This document shows, piece after piece, positions 1-8,601 of a stretch of 64,000 nt of DNA; position 1 is the first letter of the stretch, and the number at the start of each line of letters is the position of its first letter. The DNA lies in assembly GCF_001652725.1 (NCBI RefSeq), contig NZ_LWHJ01000031.1:1-64000 (forward strand). The letters run 5' to 3'. A program made the translations under genes and the position numbers. This DNA is from Pedobacter psychrophilus (GTDB taxonomy: Bacteria > Bacteroidota > Bacteroidia > Sphingobacteriales > Sphingobacteriaceae). A model generated the notes under the pieces. It did no database searches and was not told where the DNA came from. It saw only the letters and a list, made by a program, of their open reading frames with translations.

Positions 1-1
1 C

Positions 2-343
2 GCATTTTCTATGGAGGCTTTTACATCCTATGGTGGTAGACGTACAAGGATAATGGGCGCTATGGGAGACATGGTTGGTGATATGACAGAATTGGTTGTA
101 AATGATTTTAGAACCGGAAAAGAGATAAAGTTTTTACCGAAAGCAGAGGATGTTGAAGGATATAAAAACAGTGGTCATGGTGGTGGAGACTGGTTATTAA
201 CAAGAGATTTTGTACAAGCAGTTGCGCAACAAAAACCAGAGTTATTAACTTCTAATATTGATGAATCTATTGAAAGTCATGTTATGGGCTTTATGGCAGA
301 AAAAAGTCGTTTAAACGGTAAACTAATGGATGTGAACTTATAA
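2..343 (+). CDS. Gfo/Idh/MocA family oxidoreductase, C-terminal fragment
   Basis: This is the last 113 codons of a gene that enters from upstream of the window; the frame is open from base 2 to the TAA at 341-343. The segment has features typical of the C-terminal substrate domain of NAD(P)-dependent sugar dehydrogenases of the Gfo/Idh/MocA family: an SYGGRR stretch followed by IMGAMGDM, a GHGGGD turn, and a final helix containing SIESHVMGFMAEKS. The Rossmann NAD-binding domain is not in the window, so substrate and cofactor cannot be assigned. The first in-frame ATG at base 11 is an internal methionine and not the start. Confidence is high for the family and nil for the substrate. Confidence 0.8.
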   Translation, partial: AFSMEAFTSYGGRRTRIMGAMGDMVGDMTELVVNDFRTGKEIKFLPKAEDVEGYKNSGHGGGDWLLTRDFVQAVAQQKPELLTSNIDESIESHVMGFMAEKSRLNGKLMDVNL

Positions 344-571
344 TTAAATTCATTCAAAATTATTGGTTTTTTTTAATAAAACTCACAGTTAAAACTAGGG
401 AACAAAAAGTATTTAAATATGGCTATTGAAGGATGAAACATTTGAAAAATTTAATTGTTGGATTTGCCGCTTCATGTATAAATAAATTAAATTTTACACG
501 AATATTTACAAAACTCATTTTATCCAATAAAATGAAGAAGATAACGATATTACATAATTAATAACATCAAT

Positions 572-1120
572 ATGGATAGTTTAAAAGAATCTCAAAATGA
601 TATGAAAATGGGATACGGCTACGGATCAGTCGGGATTTTAATTTCTGGAATTTTCTGGATTTCCTCTAGCTTTGTCTTTAACCTTAAATCTCCTATATAT
701 GGTATTTGGACATTGATTATTGGAGGAGTGTTTATTTTTCCTTTATCAATGTTATTCGGGAAAATTTTAGGAATCAAAGGAAACCATAATAAGAAAAACC
801 AACTTGGAAAATTGGCAATGGAAGGCACAATTTGGATGATTATTTGTATTCCTTTAGCTTACGGCTTATCGTTGACAAAAGTAGAATGGTTTTTTCAAGG
901 AATGATGATTATTATTGGTGGAAGATATTTGACTTTCGCAACCATCTATGGAACAAAGCTCTATTGGATTTTGGGTGCAACTCTAATTTTAGCTTCATAT
1001 ATCCTTTTTACTTATAAGATAGACGGTTCTTATTCAGCATTTACTGGAGGTTTAATAGAAGTTTTATTTAGTATTATTCTATTTGTAATTTATAGAAATT
1101 CAATAAAAGAATCAGTTTAA
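572..1120 (+). CDS. Small multi-pass membrane protein, DUF7010-like
   Basis: A 182-residue hydrophobic protein with about five or six predicted membrane segments (roughly residues 18-36, 44-62, 82-100, 106-124, 130-147 and 158-177) and a short polar N-terminus. The pattern of an N-terminal two-helix block, a lysine-rich cytoplasmic loop (GNHNKKNQLGK) and then a helical bundle resembles the DUF7010 family of unknown function; this is recognition by eye only. It stands alone between the oxidoreductase end and a lipoprotein gene, with 228 bp of AT-rich non-coding DNA upstream. No catalytic motif is visible. The function is unknown, and the assignment as an integral inner-membrane protein is the secure part. 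Confidence 0.6.
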   Translation: MDSLKESQNDMKMGYGYGSVGILISGIFWISSSFVFNLKSPIYGIWTLIIGGVFIFPLSMLFGKILGIKGNHNKKNQLGKLAMEGTIWMIICIPLAYGLSLTKVEWFFQGMMIIIGGRYLTFATIYGTKLYWILGATLILASYILFTYKIDGSYSAFTGGLIEVLFSIILFVIYRNSIKESV

Positions 1121-1216
1121 AGTTAATTCAAATTCAGACTTTTAGTTATTTAAATTGTAACCATGAAGGCTTATCAAAACATATATTCTATATTTATCAC
1201 ACAACCACAACTCAAC

Positions 1217-1927
1217 ATGAAAAAATTAAAATACCTATTATTTTTAACCATAATAATTGCTTTAAGCGCCTGTAGTTCAGATTGTATTAAAGGATCTGGA
1301 ACTTCTAAAACAGAAGATAGGAGTATTTCTGATTTTAACAAAATCGAATTTGGTGGGAGCATTAAACTTACTGTATATCAGGATGGAAATACATCAATGA
1401 ATATTACCGCAGACGATAATATCTTAAAAGAAATAAAAACAAATGTGGATGGCGATGTGCTCAAAATAGAAATGAAAGGAAGTTATTGTGATTTGCAACC
1501 TATTGAAATTGTAGTTCATACCAAAAAATTAGAAGGAATTGATGCTTCTGGTTCAGCTGAAATTATATCTGCAACGGCCATTAACTCGGATAATTTTGAT
1601 CTAGAATTGAGTGGAAACTCTAAAGTAAATTTAGATTTAGTGACTGGAAGGTTAAAAACTGAAACGTCTGGTTCTGCAGAGATTAATCTAAAAGGACAAG
1701 CGAGAGAGCACATTTTAGAGATGAGCGGCTCTACCCAATTATCTGCTTTTGACTTAATAGTTGGTGATTACAATATAGAATCTTCTGGCTCTTCTAATTG
1801 TAAAATAAATGTTTTAAATACTTTAAACGTTAAATCTTCTGGCGCAAGCGATATCCAATATAAAGGAAATCCAAAATCAGTAAATAATGATAAAAGCGGC
1901 AGTTCAGATTTGGTTCATATCAATTAA
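1217..1927 (+). CDS. GIN-domain (DUF2807) lipoprotein
   Basis: A 236-residue lipoprotein. I placed the start at the ATG at 1217, because from there the protein opens with a clean lipoprotein signal (MKKLKYLLFLTI, then the lipobox LSAC); the in-frame ATG at 1163 would add 18 residues that spoil the signal. The mature part is the repetitive beta-rich GIN domain (putative autotransporter adhesin head, DUF2807), with recurring SGSAEI, SGNSKV, SGSTQL, SGSSNC and SGASDI turns about every 20 residues, as in a beta-helix. Family members are common in Bacteroidota as periplasmic or surface lipoproteins without a firm biochemical role. It is likely monocistronic, followed by a separate promoter for rpe. 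Confidence 0.82.
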   Translation: MKKLKYLLFLTIIIALSACSSDCIKGSGTSKTEDRSISDFNKIEFGGSIKLTVYQDGNTSMNITADDNILKEIKTNVDGDVLKIEMKGSYCDLQPIEIVVHTKKLEGIDASGSAEIISATAINSDNFDLELSGNSKVNLDLVTGRLKTETSGSAEINLKGQAREHILEMSGSTQLSAFDLIVGDYNIESSGSSNCKINVLNTLNVKSSGASDIQYKGNPKSVNNDKSGSSDLVHIN

Positions 1928-1975
1928 ATAACTGATTAGGATTGTGATAATATTTTTATAAGATACCTTATTTAT

Positions 1976-1983
1976 TATCTTTG
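1976..1983 (+). promoter_or_regulatory. Candidate -7 box (TATCTTTG) before rpe
   Basis: An exact match to the Bacteroidota -7 consensus TAnnTTTG lies four bases before the rpe ATG. No TTG is found at the usual 17-23 bp upstream. If it is used, the transcript would start at or almost at the ATG, giving a leaderless or very short-leader mRNA. A chance match in AT-rich DNA is quite possible. Confidence 0.3.
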
Positions 1984-1987
1984 AAAA

Positions 1988-2659
1988 ATGAAACCGCTGA
2001 TATCCCCATCTATTCTTTCTGCAAATTTCGCCAATCTTGAGGATGATATTTTAATGATCAATCAAAGTGAAGCGGATATGTTTCATGTTGATGTGATGGA
2101 CGGTGTTTTTGTACCCAATATTTCTTTTGGTTTCCCGATAATAGCTGCCGTTAAGAATTTCGCTAAGAAGCCTTTAGATGTACATTTAATGATTACCCAA
2201 CCAGAAAGATTTTTAAAGGAATTTAAAGATGTTGGTGCAAATTCAATAACTGTACATTACGAAGCTTGTCCGCATTTACATCGCACCATTCAGCAAATTA
2301 AAGAGTTGGGTTGCAAAGCAAGTGTTGCTGTAAATCCTCATACTCCAGTATTCTTACTTAAAGATATTCTACAAGATTTGGATATGGTTTTAATCATGTC
2401 GGTAAACCCAGGTTTTGGTGGACAAAAATTTATTGAACATACTTATACTAAAATTAGGGAACTAAAAAAAATGGCAGATGAAATTAATCCTTCTTTATGG
2501 ATTGAGGTTGATGGCGGTGTAAGTACGCATAACTCGTTGGCTCTTTTAAAAGCTGGTGCTAATGTTTTAGTTGCAGGAAATGCAATCTTTAGTTCTTCGG
2601 ATCCAAAGCATACTATCGCAGAGCTTAAGAACATTTCTCCAGATATACTTTCCGCCTAA
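1988..2659 (+). CDS. rpe: Ribulose-phosphate 3-epimerase
   Basis: A full-length (223 aa) TIM-barrel epimerase that interconverts D-ribulose 5-phosphate and D-xylulose 5-phosphate in the cytosolic pentose phosphate pathway. Recognisable family blocks are SPSILSANFANLEDD at the N-terminus, FHVDVMDGVFVPNISFG with the first metal-binding His and Asp (about residues 34-36), VHLMI (about 68), MSVNPGFGGQKF (about 138-149) and VDGGV (about 175) with the second acidic catalytic residue. The start fits the family, whose proteins begin just before the SPSIL strand. The TonB receptor follows after 13 bp, so co-transcription is possible, although there is no functional link. Confidence 0.95.
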   Translation: MKPLISPSILSANFANLEDDILMINQSEADMFHVDVMDGVFVPNISFGFPIIAAVKNFAKKPLDVHLMITQPERFLKEFKDVGANSITVHYEACPHLHRTIQQIKELGCKASVAVNPHTPVFLLKDILQDLDMVLIMSVNPGFGGQKFIEHTYTKIRELKKMADEINPSLWIEVDGGVSTHNSLALLKAGANVLVAGNAIFSSSDPKHTIAELKNISPDILSA

Positions 2660-2672
2660 TTAGCAATTCTAA

Positions 2673-5096
2673 ATGTTTAAAAAGCTCTTTTTTATTTTAC
2701 TTCTCTTTCCTATTCTAAGTAATGCCCAAAATACACATTTGGTTAAAGGGATAATTACTAACGAGCAAAAAGAAGTTTTAGAAGGAGTAAGGATAAAAAT
2801 TCAAGATAGTAAAACGTTTGCCATCAGTAAAGAAAACGGAGCTTATCAATTTAATTTAAAATCCGGAGAATATATTATAAGTTTCTCTTTATTAGGATAT
2901 AAAACTGCCAATATACAAGTAAAGGTTAAAGATAGCGATGTGGATTTATCTATCGCTTTATTAAAAGATCTTCAAAGTTTAAAGCAAGTAGTTGTGCAAG
3001 ATCAACAAAGTAGAAATACAGGGATGATTAGTGTTGATCCTAAGTTTGCTAATTCAAATCCTAATATTTCTCAAAGTTTTGAATCTATTTTAAAACAATT
3101 GCCTGGCGTTTCTACCAATAACGAATTGAGCTCTCAATATTCTGTAAGGGGCGGGAATTTTGATGAAAACCTAATTTATATCAATGATGTTGAAATTTAC
3201 AAACCTTATTTAGTTAGAAACGGACAACAAGAGGGTTTAAGTTTGATAAACCCTGATTTGGTGGGTAATGTGAAATTTTCTGCTGGAGGTTTTACCCCAA
3301 AATATGGTGATAAGCTTTCCTCAGTTTTAGATGTGCAATATAAAAATCAAGATTCAGTAAAATATACCGTTGGTTTAGGTACTAATGGAGTTTCGGCAAC
3401 AGGTTTTTTTAATTATAAGAAATTGTCGGGCGCAATTGGATTTAGAAATAAACAGAACAAGCTGATTTTAAATTCTCAACCTGTAGTTGGTGCTTATAAT
3501 CCTCAATTTTATGATTTGCAAGGTTTGTTCAATTATCAATTTAGTAAAAACACAAGTCTAAATTTTCTAGCAATTTACAACAGCAGTAAATTTGGATTAA
3601 TCCCTCAATCAAGGGAAACTTCTTTTGGAACTTTTAATCAACTTTTAAAGTTATCCATAGATTATGAAGGTCAGGAAAAAGACGAGTTTTCAAACCAAGT
3701 AGCCGCATTAACATTAAACAGTAGAATAGGGGAGAAAACAAATTTAAAATGGATTAACTCCATGTTTTTGATTACCGAAAAAGAGAATTTTGACATTTTA
3801 GGTTCTTATATTTTTAACGAGATTGAAAACGACTTTGGCAACAGCAATTTTGGACAAATTAAAGCAAACCGGGGAATTGGTGCTTATCAAAATTATGGAA
3901 GAAATGAACTAAGAGCTGATGTTTACGCAAGTGATCTAAAATTTAATTTCGATACAAAGAAAGGATTTTGGGAAACTGGAATTCGTTTACAGTACGATAA
4001 AATTGCTGATATTTTAAAAGAATTTGAATTGATTGATTCTGCTGGATATGCTATACCAAACCAATATCAAAATTTTACTTTATCAAGATCTGTTGATGCA
4101 TCCAATAGTGTAAATACATTGAGATATAGCGCTTATGTACAAAATACTGGCGATATCAGTCCTAAAATTTCTTATACAGGCGGCGTAAGGTTTAATTACA
4201 ACGATTATACTGCTGAATTTTTAGCGAGTCCAAGAATTGTCTTTTCTTATAAACCAAACGATCAAAAAGATATTATTTATCGCTTTGCGACAGGCTTATA
4301 TGCACAACCGCCATTTTACAGGGAAATAAGAAATTTTGATGGGAATTTAAATGTAAATGCAAAATCTCAAAAGTCGTTACATTTTGTGCTTTCGTCTGAT
4401 TATAATTTTAAAGGTTGGGGAACTGATTTAAGGTTTAGTGCCGAAGCTTATTTTAAAAACCTTTATAATTTAACGCCTTATGATATCGAAAACTTAAAAA
4501 TTAGATATTATGCCAATCAAAATGCAAAAGGTTATGCTGGCGGTTTAGATTTTAGTTTGAGTGGCGAATTTGTTAAAGATTTAGAATCTTCATTTAGGAT
4601 TTCGTTTATGAAAACTGCTGAAGACATTCAGGGCGATTCTTACATTCAAAAAAATGAGAATGGATCAACTCAAATTATTTATCCAGGTTATATTAAAAGG
4701 CCTACCGATCAAAGGGTCAATTTTTCCGCTTTTTTTCAAGATAAACTATTTAAAAGTCCAACTTATAAGGTCCACATGAATTTATTGTACGGTTCTAAGT
4801 TACCAACGGGTCCACCAGCTTCACCTAGATATGCCCAAACCTTTAAAATACCAGCTTATAAACGTTTTGATATTGGTTTTTCTAAAGATATTTTAGATCC
4901 TGAGAGTACTCATAAACCTAAACTTTTAAATAAATATTTTAAATCGATAATTATTTATGCGGAGATTTTTAATGCCCTAAATATCGATAATACGGTTTCT
5001 TATCTTTGGGTTACAGACGTAAACAACTTGCAATTTGCTATCCCTAATTATTTAACATCACGTCAATTGAATGTCCGTTTGATTACTAAATTTTAA
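2673..5096 (+). CDS. TonB-dependent outer-membrane receptor with carboxypeptidase-like N-terminal domain
   Basis: An 807-residue outer-membrane protein. Residues 1-19 are a signal peptide ending at NAQ. A carboxypeptidase-regulatory-like beta-sandwich (about 23-105, VKGIITNEQ to the DLQSLKQVVV linker) precedes the plug (about 130-235, with LPGVSTNN and YSVRGGNFDENLIYIND), followed by a long beta-barrel ending in the aromatic C-terminus RLITKF. The plug shows this is an active-transport or signalling receptor energised by TonB, but the substrate cannot be read from sequence. At 807 residues with no SusD homologue beside it, it is not a SusC-type glycan importer. It sits 13 bp after rpe and is followed by a 132-bp gap before serC. 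Confidence 0.88.
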   Translation: MFKKLFFILLLFPILSNAQNTHLVKGIITNEQKEVLEGVRIKIQDSKTFAISKENGAYQFNLKSGEYIISFSLLGYKTANIQVKVKDSDVDLSIALLKDLQSLKQVVVQDQQSRNTGMISVDPKFANSNPNISQSFESILKQLPGVSTNNELSSQYSVRGGNFDENLIYINDVEIYKPYLVRNGQQEGLSLINPDLVGNVKFSAGGFTPKYGDKLSSVLDVQYKNQDSVKYTVGLGTNGVSATGFFNYKKLSGAIGFRNKQNKLILNSQPVVGAYNPQFYDLQGLFNYQFSKNTSLNFLAIYNSSKFGLIPQSRETSFGTFNQLLKLSIDYEGQEKDEFSNQVAALTLNSRIGEKTNLKWINSMFLITEKENFDILGSYIFNEIENDFGNSNFGQIKANRGIGAYQNYGRNELRADVYASDLKFNFDTKKGFWETGIRLQYDKIADILKEFELIDSAGYAIPNQYQNFTLSRSVDASNSVNTLRYSAYVQNTGDISPKISYTGGVRFNYNDYTAEFLASPRIVFSYKPNDQKDIIYRFATGLYAQPPFYREIRNFDGNLNVNAKSQKSLHFVLSSDYNFKGWGTDLRFSAEAYFKNLYNLTPYDIENLKIRYYANQNAKGYAGGLDFSLSGEFVKDLESSFRISFMKTAEDIQGDSYIQKNENGSTQIIYPGYIKRPTDQRVNFSAFFQDKLFKSPTYKVHMNLLYGSKLPTGPPASPRYAQTFKIPAYKRFDIGFSKDILDPESTHKPKLLNKYFKSIIIYAEIFNALNIDNTVSYLWVTDVNNLQFAIPNYLTSRQLNVRLITKF

Positions 5097-5125
5097 AATA
5101 AATTAGTTATCCGCAATGTTTATCA

Positions 5126-5133
5126 TAAATTTG
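5126..5133 (+). promoter_or_regulatory. Candidate -7 box (TAAATTTG) upstream of serC
   Basis: An exact TAnnTTTG match in the 132-bp gap between the TonB receptor and serC. It would leave a leader of about 90 nt before the serC ATG. No well-placed -33 TTG is visible, so this is a weak call. Confidence 0.3.
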
Positions 5134-5228
5134 AACATTATAAAATTGACAAGAAAATCATCAAAAACAAATTATAAATCAGGTTTTTGCATCGATAAAA
5201 AATAAAAACAACCCCAAACTAAATAAAT

Positions 5229-6293
5229 ATGAAACATAATTTTGGCGCAGGTCCATGTATCTTACCTCAAGAAGTATTTAAACAAGCATCTTATGGAGTT
5301 TTAGATTTTAACGATACAGGTTTGTCCATCTTGGAAATCTCTCACAGAGCTCCCGAATTTGTTGCAGTAATGGATGAAGCCATTGCTTTGGTTAAAGAAT
5401 TATTGAACGTTCCTGCCGGATATTCAGTAATATTTTTACAAGGCGGCGCAAGTTTACAATTTGCTATGCTAGCTTATAATTTATTACCAGAAGGAAAAAA
5501 AGCGAGTTATATAAATACAGGCGTTTGGTCTACCAAAGCAATTGAAGAAGCCAGGTTATTTGGCGAGATAGATGTAATTGCATCTTCTAAGGATAAAAAC
5601 TTTTCTTATATCCCTAAAGATTATACCGTTGCTGCCGATAGTACTTATTTACACTTCACATCAAACAATACTATTTTTGGTACAGAGTTCCATACATTTC
5701 CTGATGCAAAAAATCATTTAGTTTGCGATATGTCTTCTGATATTTTTAGTAAGGAAATAAATGTAGCAGATTTTGATTTGATTTACGCCGGAGCTCAAAA
5801 AAACATTGGTCCAGCTGGTGCAACATTAGTAATTGTTAAAGACGAGATTTTAGGAAAAACAGGAAGAGCAATTCCTTCAATGTTAGATTATCAGAAACAA
5901 ATTTCTGCTGAATCTATGTACAATACACCTCCAGTATTTTCTGTTTATGTATCCATGTTAAATTTAAGATGGTTAAAAGCGAAAGGTGGCGTTGACGCAA
6001 TTGAGAAAGAAAACATCGCGAAAGCAAAATCATTATATACAGAGATTGACAGAAACCCATTATTTAAAGGGACAACCGCAGTTGAGGATAGATCTATGAT
6101 GAGTGTTTGTTTTGTAATGGAAAATCCAGAATTAGAAAAACCATTTTTAAAATATGCAGAAGAAAAAGGTTGTATCGGCATAAAAGGACATAGAAGCGTA
6201 GGGGGTTTTAGAGCCTCTTTATATAATGCTTTGCCAATTACAAGTGTTCACGTTTTGGTGGAAGCCATGCAAGAATTTCAAGAAAAAAACTAA
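5229..6293 (+). CDS. serC: Phosphoserine aminotransferase
   Basis: A 354-residue PLP enzyme that transaminates 3-phosphohydroxypyruvate with glutamate to give O-phosphoserine, the second step of serine synthesis; it can also act on the pyridoxine precursor. The N-terminal HNFGAGPCILP block, the QGGASLQF loop at about 71-78 and the AGAQKNIGPAG motif with the Schiff-base Lys191 are class V aminotransferase/SerC signatures, and the C-terminal GHRSVGGFRASLYNA segment binds the phosphate. Length is normal for the family. serA follows after 22 bp on the same strand, so the first two steps of serine synthesis form one transcription unit closed by the hairpin at 7279-7317. Confidence 0.95.
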   Translation: MKHNFGAGPCILPQEVFKQASYGVLDFNDTGLSILEISHRAPEFVAVMDEAIALVKELLNVPAGYSVIFLQGGASLQFAMLAYNLLPEGKKASYINTGVWSTKAIEEARLFGEIDVIASSKDKNFSYIPKDYTVAADSTYLHFTSNNTIFGTEFHTFPDAKNHLVCDMSSDIFSKEINVADFDLIYAGAQKNIGPAGATLVIVKDEILGKTGRAIPSMLDYQKQISAESMYNTPPVFSVYVSMLNLRWLKAKGGVDAIEKENIAKAKSLYTEIDRNPLFKGTTAVEDRSMMSVCFVMENPELEKPFLKYAEEKGCIGIKGHRSVGGFRASLYNALPITSVHVLVEAMQEFQEKN

Positions 6294-6315
6294 ATAACCA
6301 AACCAAATAAAAATA

Positions 6316-7263
6316 ATGAGAATTTTAGCAAACGACGGAATAGACCCAATTGGAAAAAAACTTTTGGAGGAAGCCGGAATTGAAGTTGATACCAATCACA
6401 TTCCACAAGATCAATTGGCTGCAAAGCTGAATGATTATGATGGGATTACCGTAAGAAGTGCCACTAAGGTTAGGAAAGATTTGATCGATGCTTGCCCTAA
6501 TCTGAAAATTATTGGTAGAGGAGGAGTAGGGATGGATAATATTGATGTTGAATATGCGAAAAGTAAAGGTATTGCTGTAGAAAATACACCTGCATCATCT
6601 TCTCAGTCTGTTGCCGAATTGGTTTTTACACATTTGTTTAATGGGGTAAGGTTTGTTTATGATGCCAATAGAAAAATGCCTTCTTTAGGCGACACTCAAT
6701 TTAATCAGTTAAAGAAAGAATATGCAAAAGGCATTGAGTTAAAAGGAAAGAAAATTGGCATTATAGGTTTCGGCCGAATTGGTAAAGAAACAGCGAAGCT
6801 AGCTTTAGGGCTTGGTATGGATGTTTTAACTTTTGATTTATATGATATTCCTGCTACTTTAAAACTAGAACTTTCTGGAGGTATCACAGTAGATGTTCCA
6901 ATAACAAAAGTTAGTAAAGACGATTTATTAGCCCAATCAGACTTTATTAGCTTACATATTCCTTTTACCGAAAAACCAGTTTTAGGCAAAGAAGAATTTG
7001 AAAAAGTTAAACCAGGAGTAGGAATTGTAAATTGCTCTAGAGGTGGTACAATTGATGAGGATGCCTTAATAGAAGCTTTAAATAGCGGAAAGGTTGCATT
7101 TGCAGGATTGGATGTTTTTGATAACGAACCAACTCCAAGAAAAGACCTTTTAAATCATCCAAAAGTTTCTTTAACTCCACATATTGGTGCATCTACAAAT
7201 GAAGCCCAGGAAAGAATAGGAGTTGAATTGGCTAATTTGATTATTGGAAATTTAAAGAATTAA
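6316..7263 (+). CDS. serA: D-3-phosphoglycerate dehydrogenase, short form
   Basis: A 315-residue D-isomer-specific 2-hydroxyacid dehydrogenase oxidising 3-phosphoglycerate to 3-phosphohydroxypyruvate with NAD+. The nucleotide-binding GFGRIG motif is at 151-156, the substrate-binding VRSATKVR and GRGGVGMDN blocks are near 46-75, and the catalytic Arg (NCSRGGTIDE), Glu (DVFDNEP) and His (LTPHIGAS) motifs follow in order. The C-terminal ACT regulatory domain and intervening domain of long SerA forms are absent, so serine feedback through an ACT domain is not expected. It is the second gene of the serC-serA operon. Confidence 0.93.
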   Translation: MRILANDGIDPIGKKLLEEAGIEVDTNHIPQDQLAAKLNDYDGITVRSATKVRKDLIDACPNLKIIGRGGVGMDNIDVEYAKSKGIAVENTPASSSQSVAELVFTHLFNGVRFVYDANRKMPSLGDTQFNQLKKEYAKGIELKGKKIGIIGFGRIGKETAKLALGLGMDVLTFDLYDIPATLKLELSGGITVDVPITKVSKDDLLAQSDFISLHIPFTEKPVLGKEEFEKVKPGVGIVNCSRGGTIDEDALIEALNSGKVAFAGLDVFDNEPTPRKDLLNHPKVSLTPHIGASTNEAQERIGVELANLIIGNLKN

Positions 7264-7278
7264 TTTCTAAATTTCAAT

Positions 7279-7317
7279 AAAATGCCACAATAAGTTTCTT
7301 GCTTATTGTGGCATTTT
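7279..7317. terminator. Bidirectional Rho-independent terminator after serC-serA
   Basis: A perfect 16-bp inverted repeat (AAAATGCCACAATAAG and its complement) with a 7-nt loop, 16 bp after the serA stop. The outer base pairs are A-T runs, so a U-tract forms on either strand. This is the strongest terminator in the window. Confidence 0.9.
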
Positions 7318-7359
7318 GCTTTTAGTAGGTATTCGGCTTTCGATTTTTCTCTGTTTTCC

Positions 7360-7440
7360 GTCATTTCGACGATAGGAGAAATCTCACAAGAAAAGCCTCA
7401 AAATATATTTCAAAACTGTTATGAGATGTTTTACTTCTCC
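7360..7440. repeat. REP-like element, left half intact and right half degenerate
   Basis: The left half (7360-7387) reads GTC, arm ATTTC, a 10-nt loop, arm GAAAT, then CTCA. A degraded inverted right half (about 7420-7440, ATGAGATG then TTCTCC) follows about 30 bp later. The left half forms a small hairpin of the GTCATTTCGA...GGAGAAATCTC type, which I recognise as a recurrent intergenic element in Sphingobacteriaceae and other Bacteroidota. A related element lies at 8602-8692. A 65-codon open frame across this region (7306-7503) is not a credible gene. Confidence 0.55.
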
Positions 7441-7511
7441 GCAGTATTTTCAATAAATAACGAATCATTTTCTGTTAAATATAAAAATTCTTGCAAAACG
7501 TGAAAATGAAC

Positions 7512-7551
7512 TTACAACAAAACTCGCAATTGCGAGAAACGGCTGTTATGC
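7512..7551 (-). other. Short folded site resembling a minimal attC
   Basis: Immediately after the stop of the minus-strand gene at 7557-7988 there is a perfect 14-bp palindrome, CTCGCAATTGCGAG (7523-7536). It is flanked by near-complementary outer arms, TTACAAC (7512-7518) and GTTATGC (7545-7551), which loosely resemble the R'' and R' boxes of integron attC sites. At 40 bp it is shorter than usual attC sites, so it could instead be the gene's transcription terminator or a truncated attC. The resemblance matters because a better attC-like site is found at 29006-29139 in the same position relative to a minus-strand gene. Confidence 0.3.
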
Positions 7552-7556
7552 GACGA

Positions 7557-7988
7557 CTATTTGCTAACTTTTACTAAGCCAAGTTTTATATAACCTGTTT
7601 CCATATTCATTTCCAAAAATAAAATCCCCTCATTGTATGAGTATTTTAACTCATCTTTTTTTCCCTCATTGTCAATCATTACAATTTTTTTATTTGATTT
7701 GTCAACTTCAAAACTTCCAATGACGGTTTCGCCTATTGCTGGGAAATCATTAATAAATTTTCCATTACTCTCAAAAGTATATGTAACTGAAAAGATTATA
7801 ATTTCGGACATTTGTTTGAAACTTTCGGCTTCGTCTTTTCTGGTGGGATTTTTATAAATTATAAAATCTTTGGTTTTATTGTAATATGCAATTTCATCTT
7901 CATATGAAAAAACTTTCCATTTTCCAATAAAATCTTGTGAATAACTTTTGAGACTCAGAAGTAATATTATAAGCAAAATTCCTTTCAT
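7557..7988 (-). CDS. Small secreted lipocalin-like protein
   Basis: A 143-residue protein with an N-terminal signal peptide (MKGILLIILLLSLKSYSQ) and a mature domain that begins DFIGKWKVFSYED. That opening resembles the first strand of Bacteroidota lipocalin-like (DUF4488/DUF5004-type) domains, and the rest alternates short beta strands (TYTFESNGKFIND, VIGSFEVD, KIVMIDNEGK), as expected of a small beta-barrel. No catalytic residues are evident and the function is unknown. The gene is isolated, opposite in strand to its upstream neighbours, and followed directly by a palindromic site (7512-7551). By eye its codon choices look a little different from the surrounding housekeeping genes. It could be a horizontally acquired single-gene cassette. 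Confidence 0.6.
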   Translation of the reverse strand: MKGILLIILLLSLKSYSQDFIGKWKVFSYEDEIAYYNKTKDFIIYKNPTRKDEAESFKQMSEIIIFSVTYTFESNGKFINDFPAIGETVIGSFEVDKSNKKIVMIDNEGKKDELKYSYNEGILFLEMNMETGYIKLGLVKVSK

Positions 7989-8036
7989 AGTGCGGGTTTT
8001 AGCAGTTGCATTACTTATAAATTAAAGCTGTAATTT

Positions 8037-8564
8037 TTATTTACTAGGCACAAACTCACTCTTTAAATTAAAATCTTCCCTTTTAAAAGTTCCTGGAGTA
8101 GCGTGATCTCCCTCTTTAAAATTAAAATGTACAAACTTAACACCTGGAATTTCTGTGAAAGAATAAGTAGTTTCTGCCATAAATATTTCTGAACCCATAT
8201 TTCCACTTTGCTGCGTTAAATAAGTTGCATCAGGGATATTTACGTAAACAGTATCATTACTTTGATTTTGAGATGCGATATGTATTTCAGGATATTTTCT
8301 ATTGATAGCTTCAGCTACATTATTGATGTCTAGATCCTCACTTTTAACCATATCGCTTTTTTGCATACTTATTTTTTGAGAAGTAGAATCTAATTCTGCC
8401 GCCCATGGCACATCTGCAATTTGAGCTGGTTTTTCTTTTACAGAATAGTGCATTACATTGCTGCTATCGATTTCATTGTCAGTTTGTTTATTATCGCTGT
8501 TGCAAGCAGAAAACATTAACGCTAATAAAGTTATCGTTAGAAAATATTTGATGTTCTGTTTCAT
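8037..8564 (-). CDS. Hypothetical lipoprotein, 175 aa
   Basis: A lipoprotein: MKQNIKYFLTITLLALMFSAC gives a type II signal with the acylated cysteine at residue 21, followed by an acidic, Ser/Asn-rich linker. The C-terminal half (about residues 75-170) is a compact alpha/beta region with an NVAEAINRKYPEIHI helix, TVYVNIPDATYLTQQSG, then EIFMAETTYSFTEIPGVKFVHFNF. This resembles the GerMN-like fold seen in other bacterial lipoproteins, but only loosely. I cannot name a function. It is probably monocistronic and precedes the SDR-hydroxylase pair, separated from it by the REP-like element at 8602-8692. Confidence 0.65.
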   Translation of the reverse strand: MKQNIKYFLTITLLALMFSACNSDNKQTDNEIDSSNVMHYSVKEKPAQIADVPWAAELDSTSQKISMQKSDMVKSEDLDINNVAEAINRKYPEIHIASQNQSNDTVYVNIPDATYLTQQSGNMGSEIFMAETTYSFTEIPGVKFVHFNFKEGDHATPGTFKREDFNLKSEFVPSK

Positions 8565-8601
8565 AATTATCTATAATTTAAAATATTATTTTTTTACGCC
8601 C

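Noticed and set aside
433-561. 42-codon ORF starting MKHLKNLIVGF in the gap before 572
   Set aside because: It looks like an export signal but has no body, no family resemblance and no operon packing, and such short ORFs are common in AT-rich gaps.
1163-1216. Earlier start for the GIN lipoprotein
   Set aside because: The upstream 18 residues would block the lipoprotein signal that begins at the ATG at 1217.
2673-5096. SusC-type glycan importer
   Set aside because: The receptor is about 800 residues and has no SusD partner or glycoside hydrolases nearby.
7306-7503. 65-codon ORF after serA
   Set aside because: It begins inside the serA terminator hairpin and runs through the REP-like repeat; composition is not protein-like.
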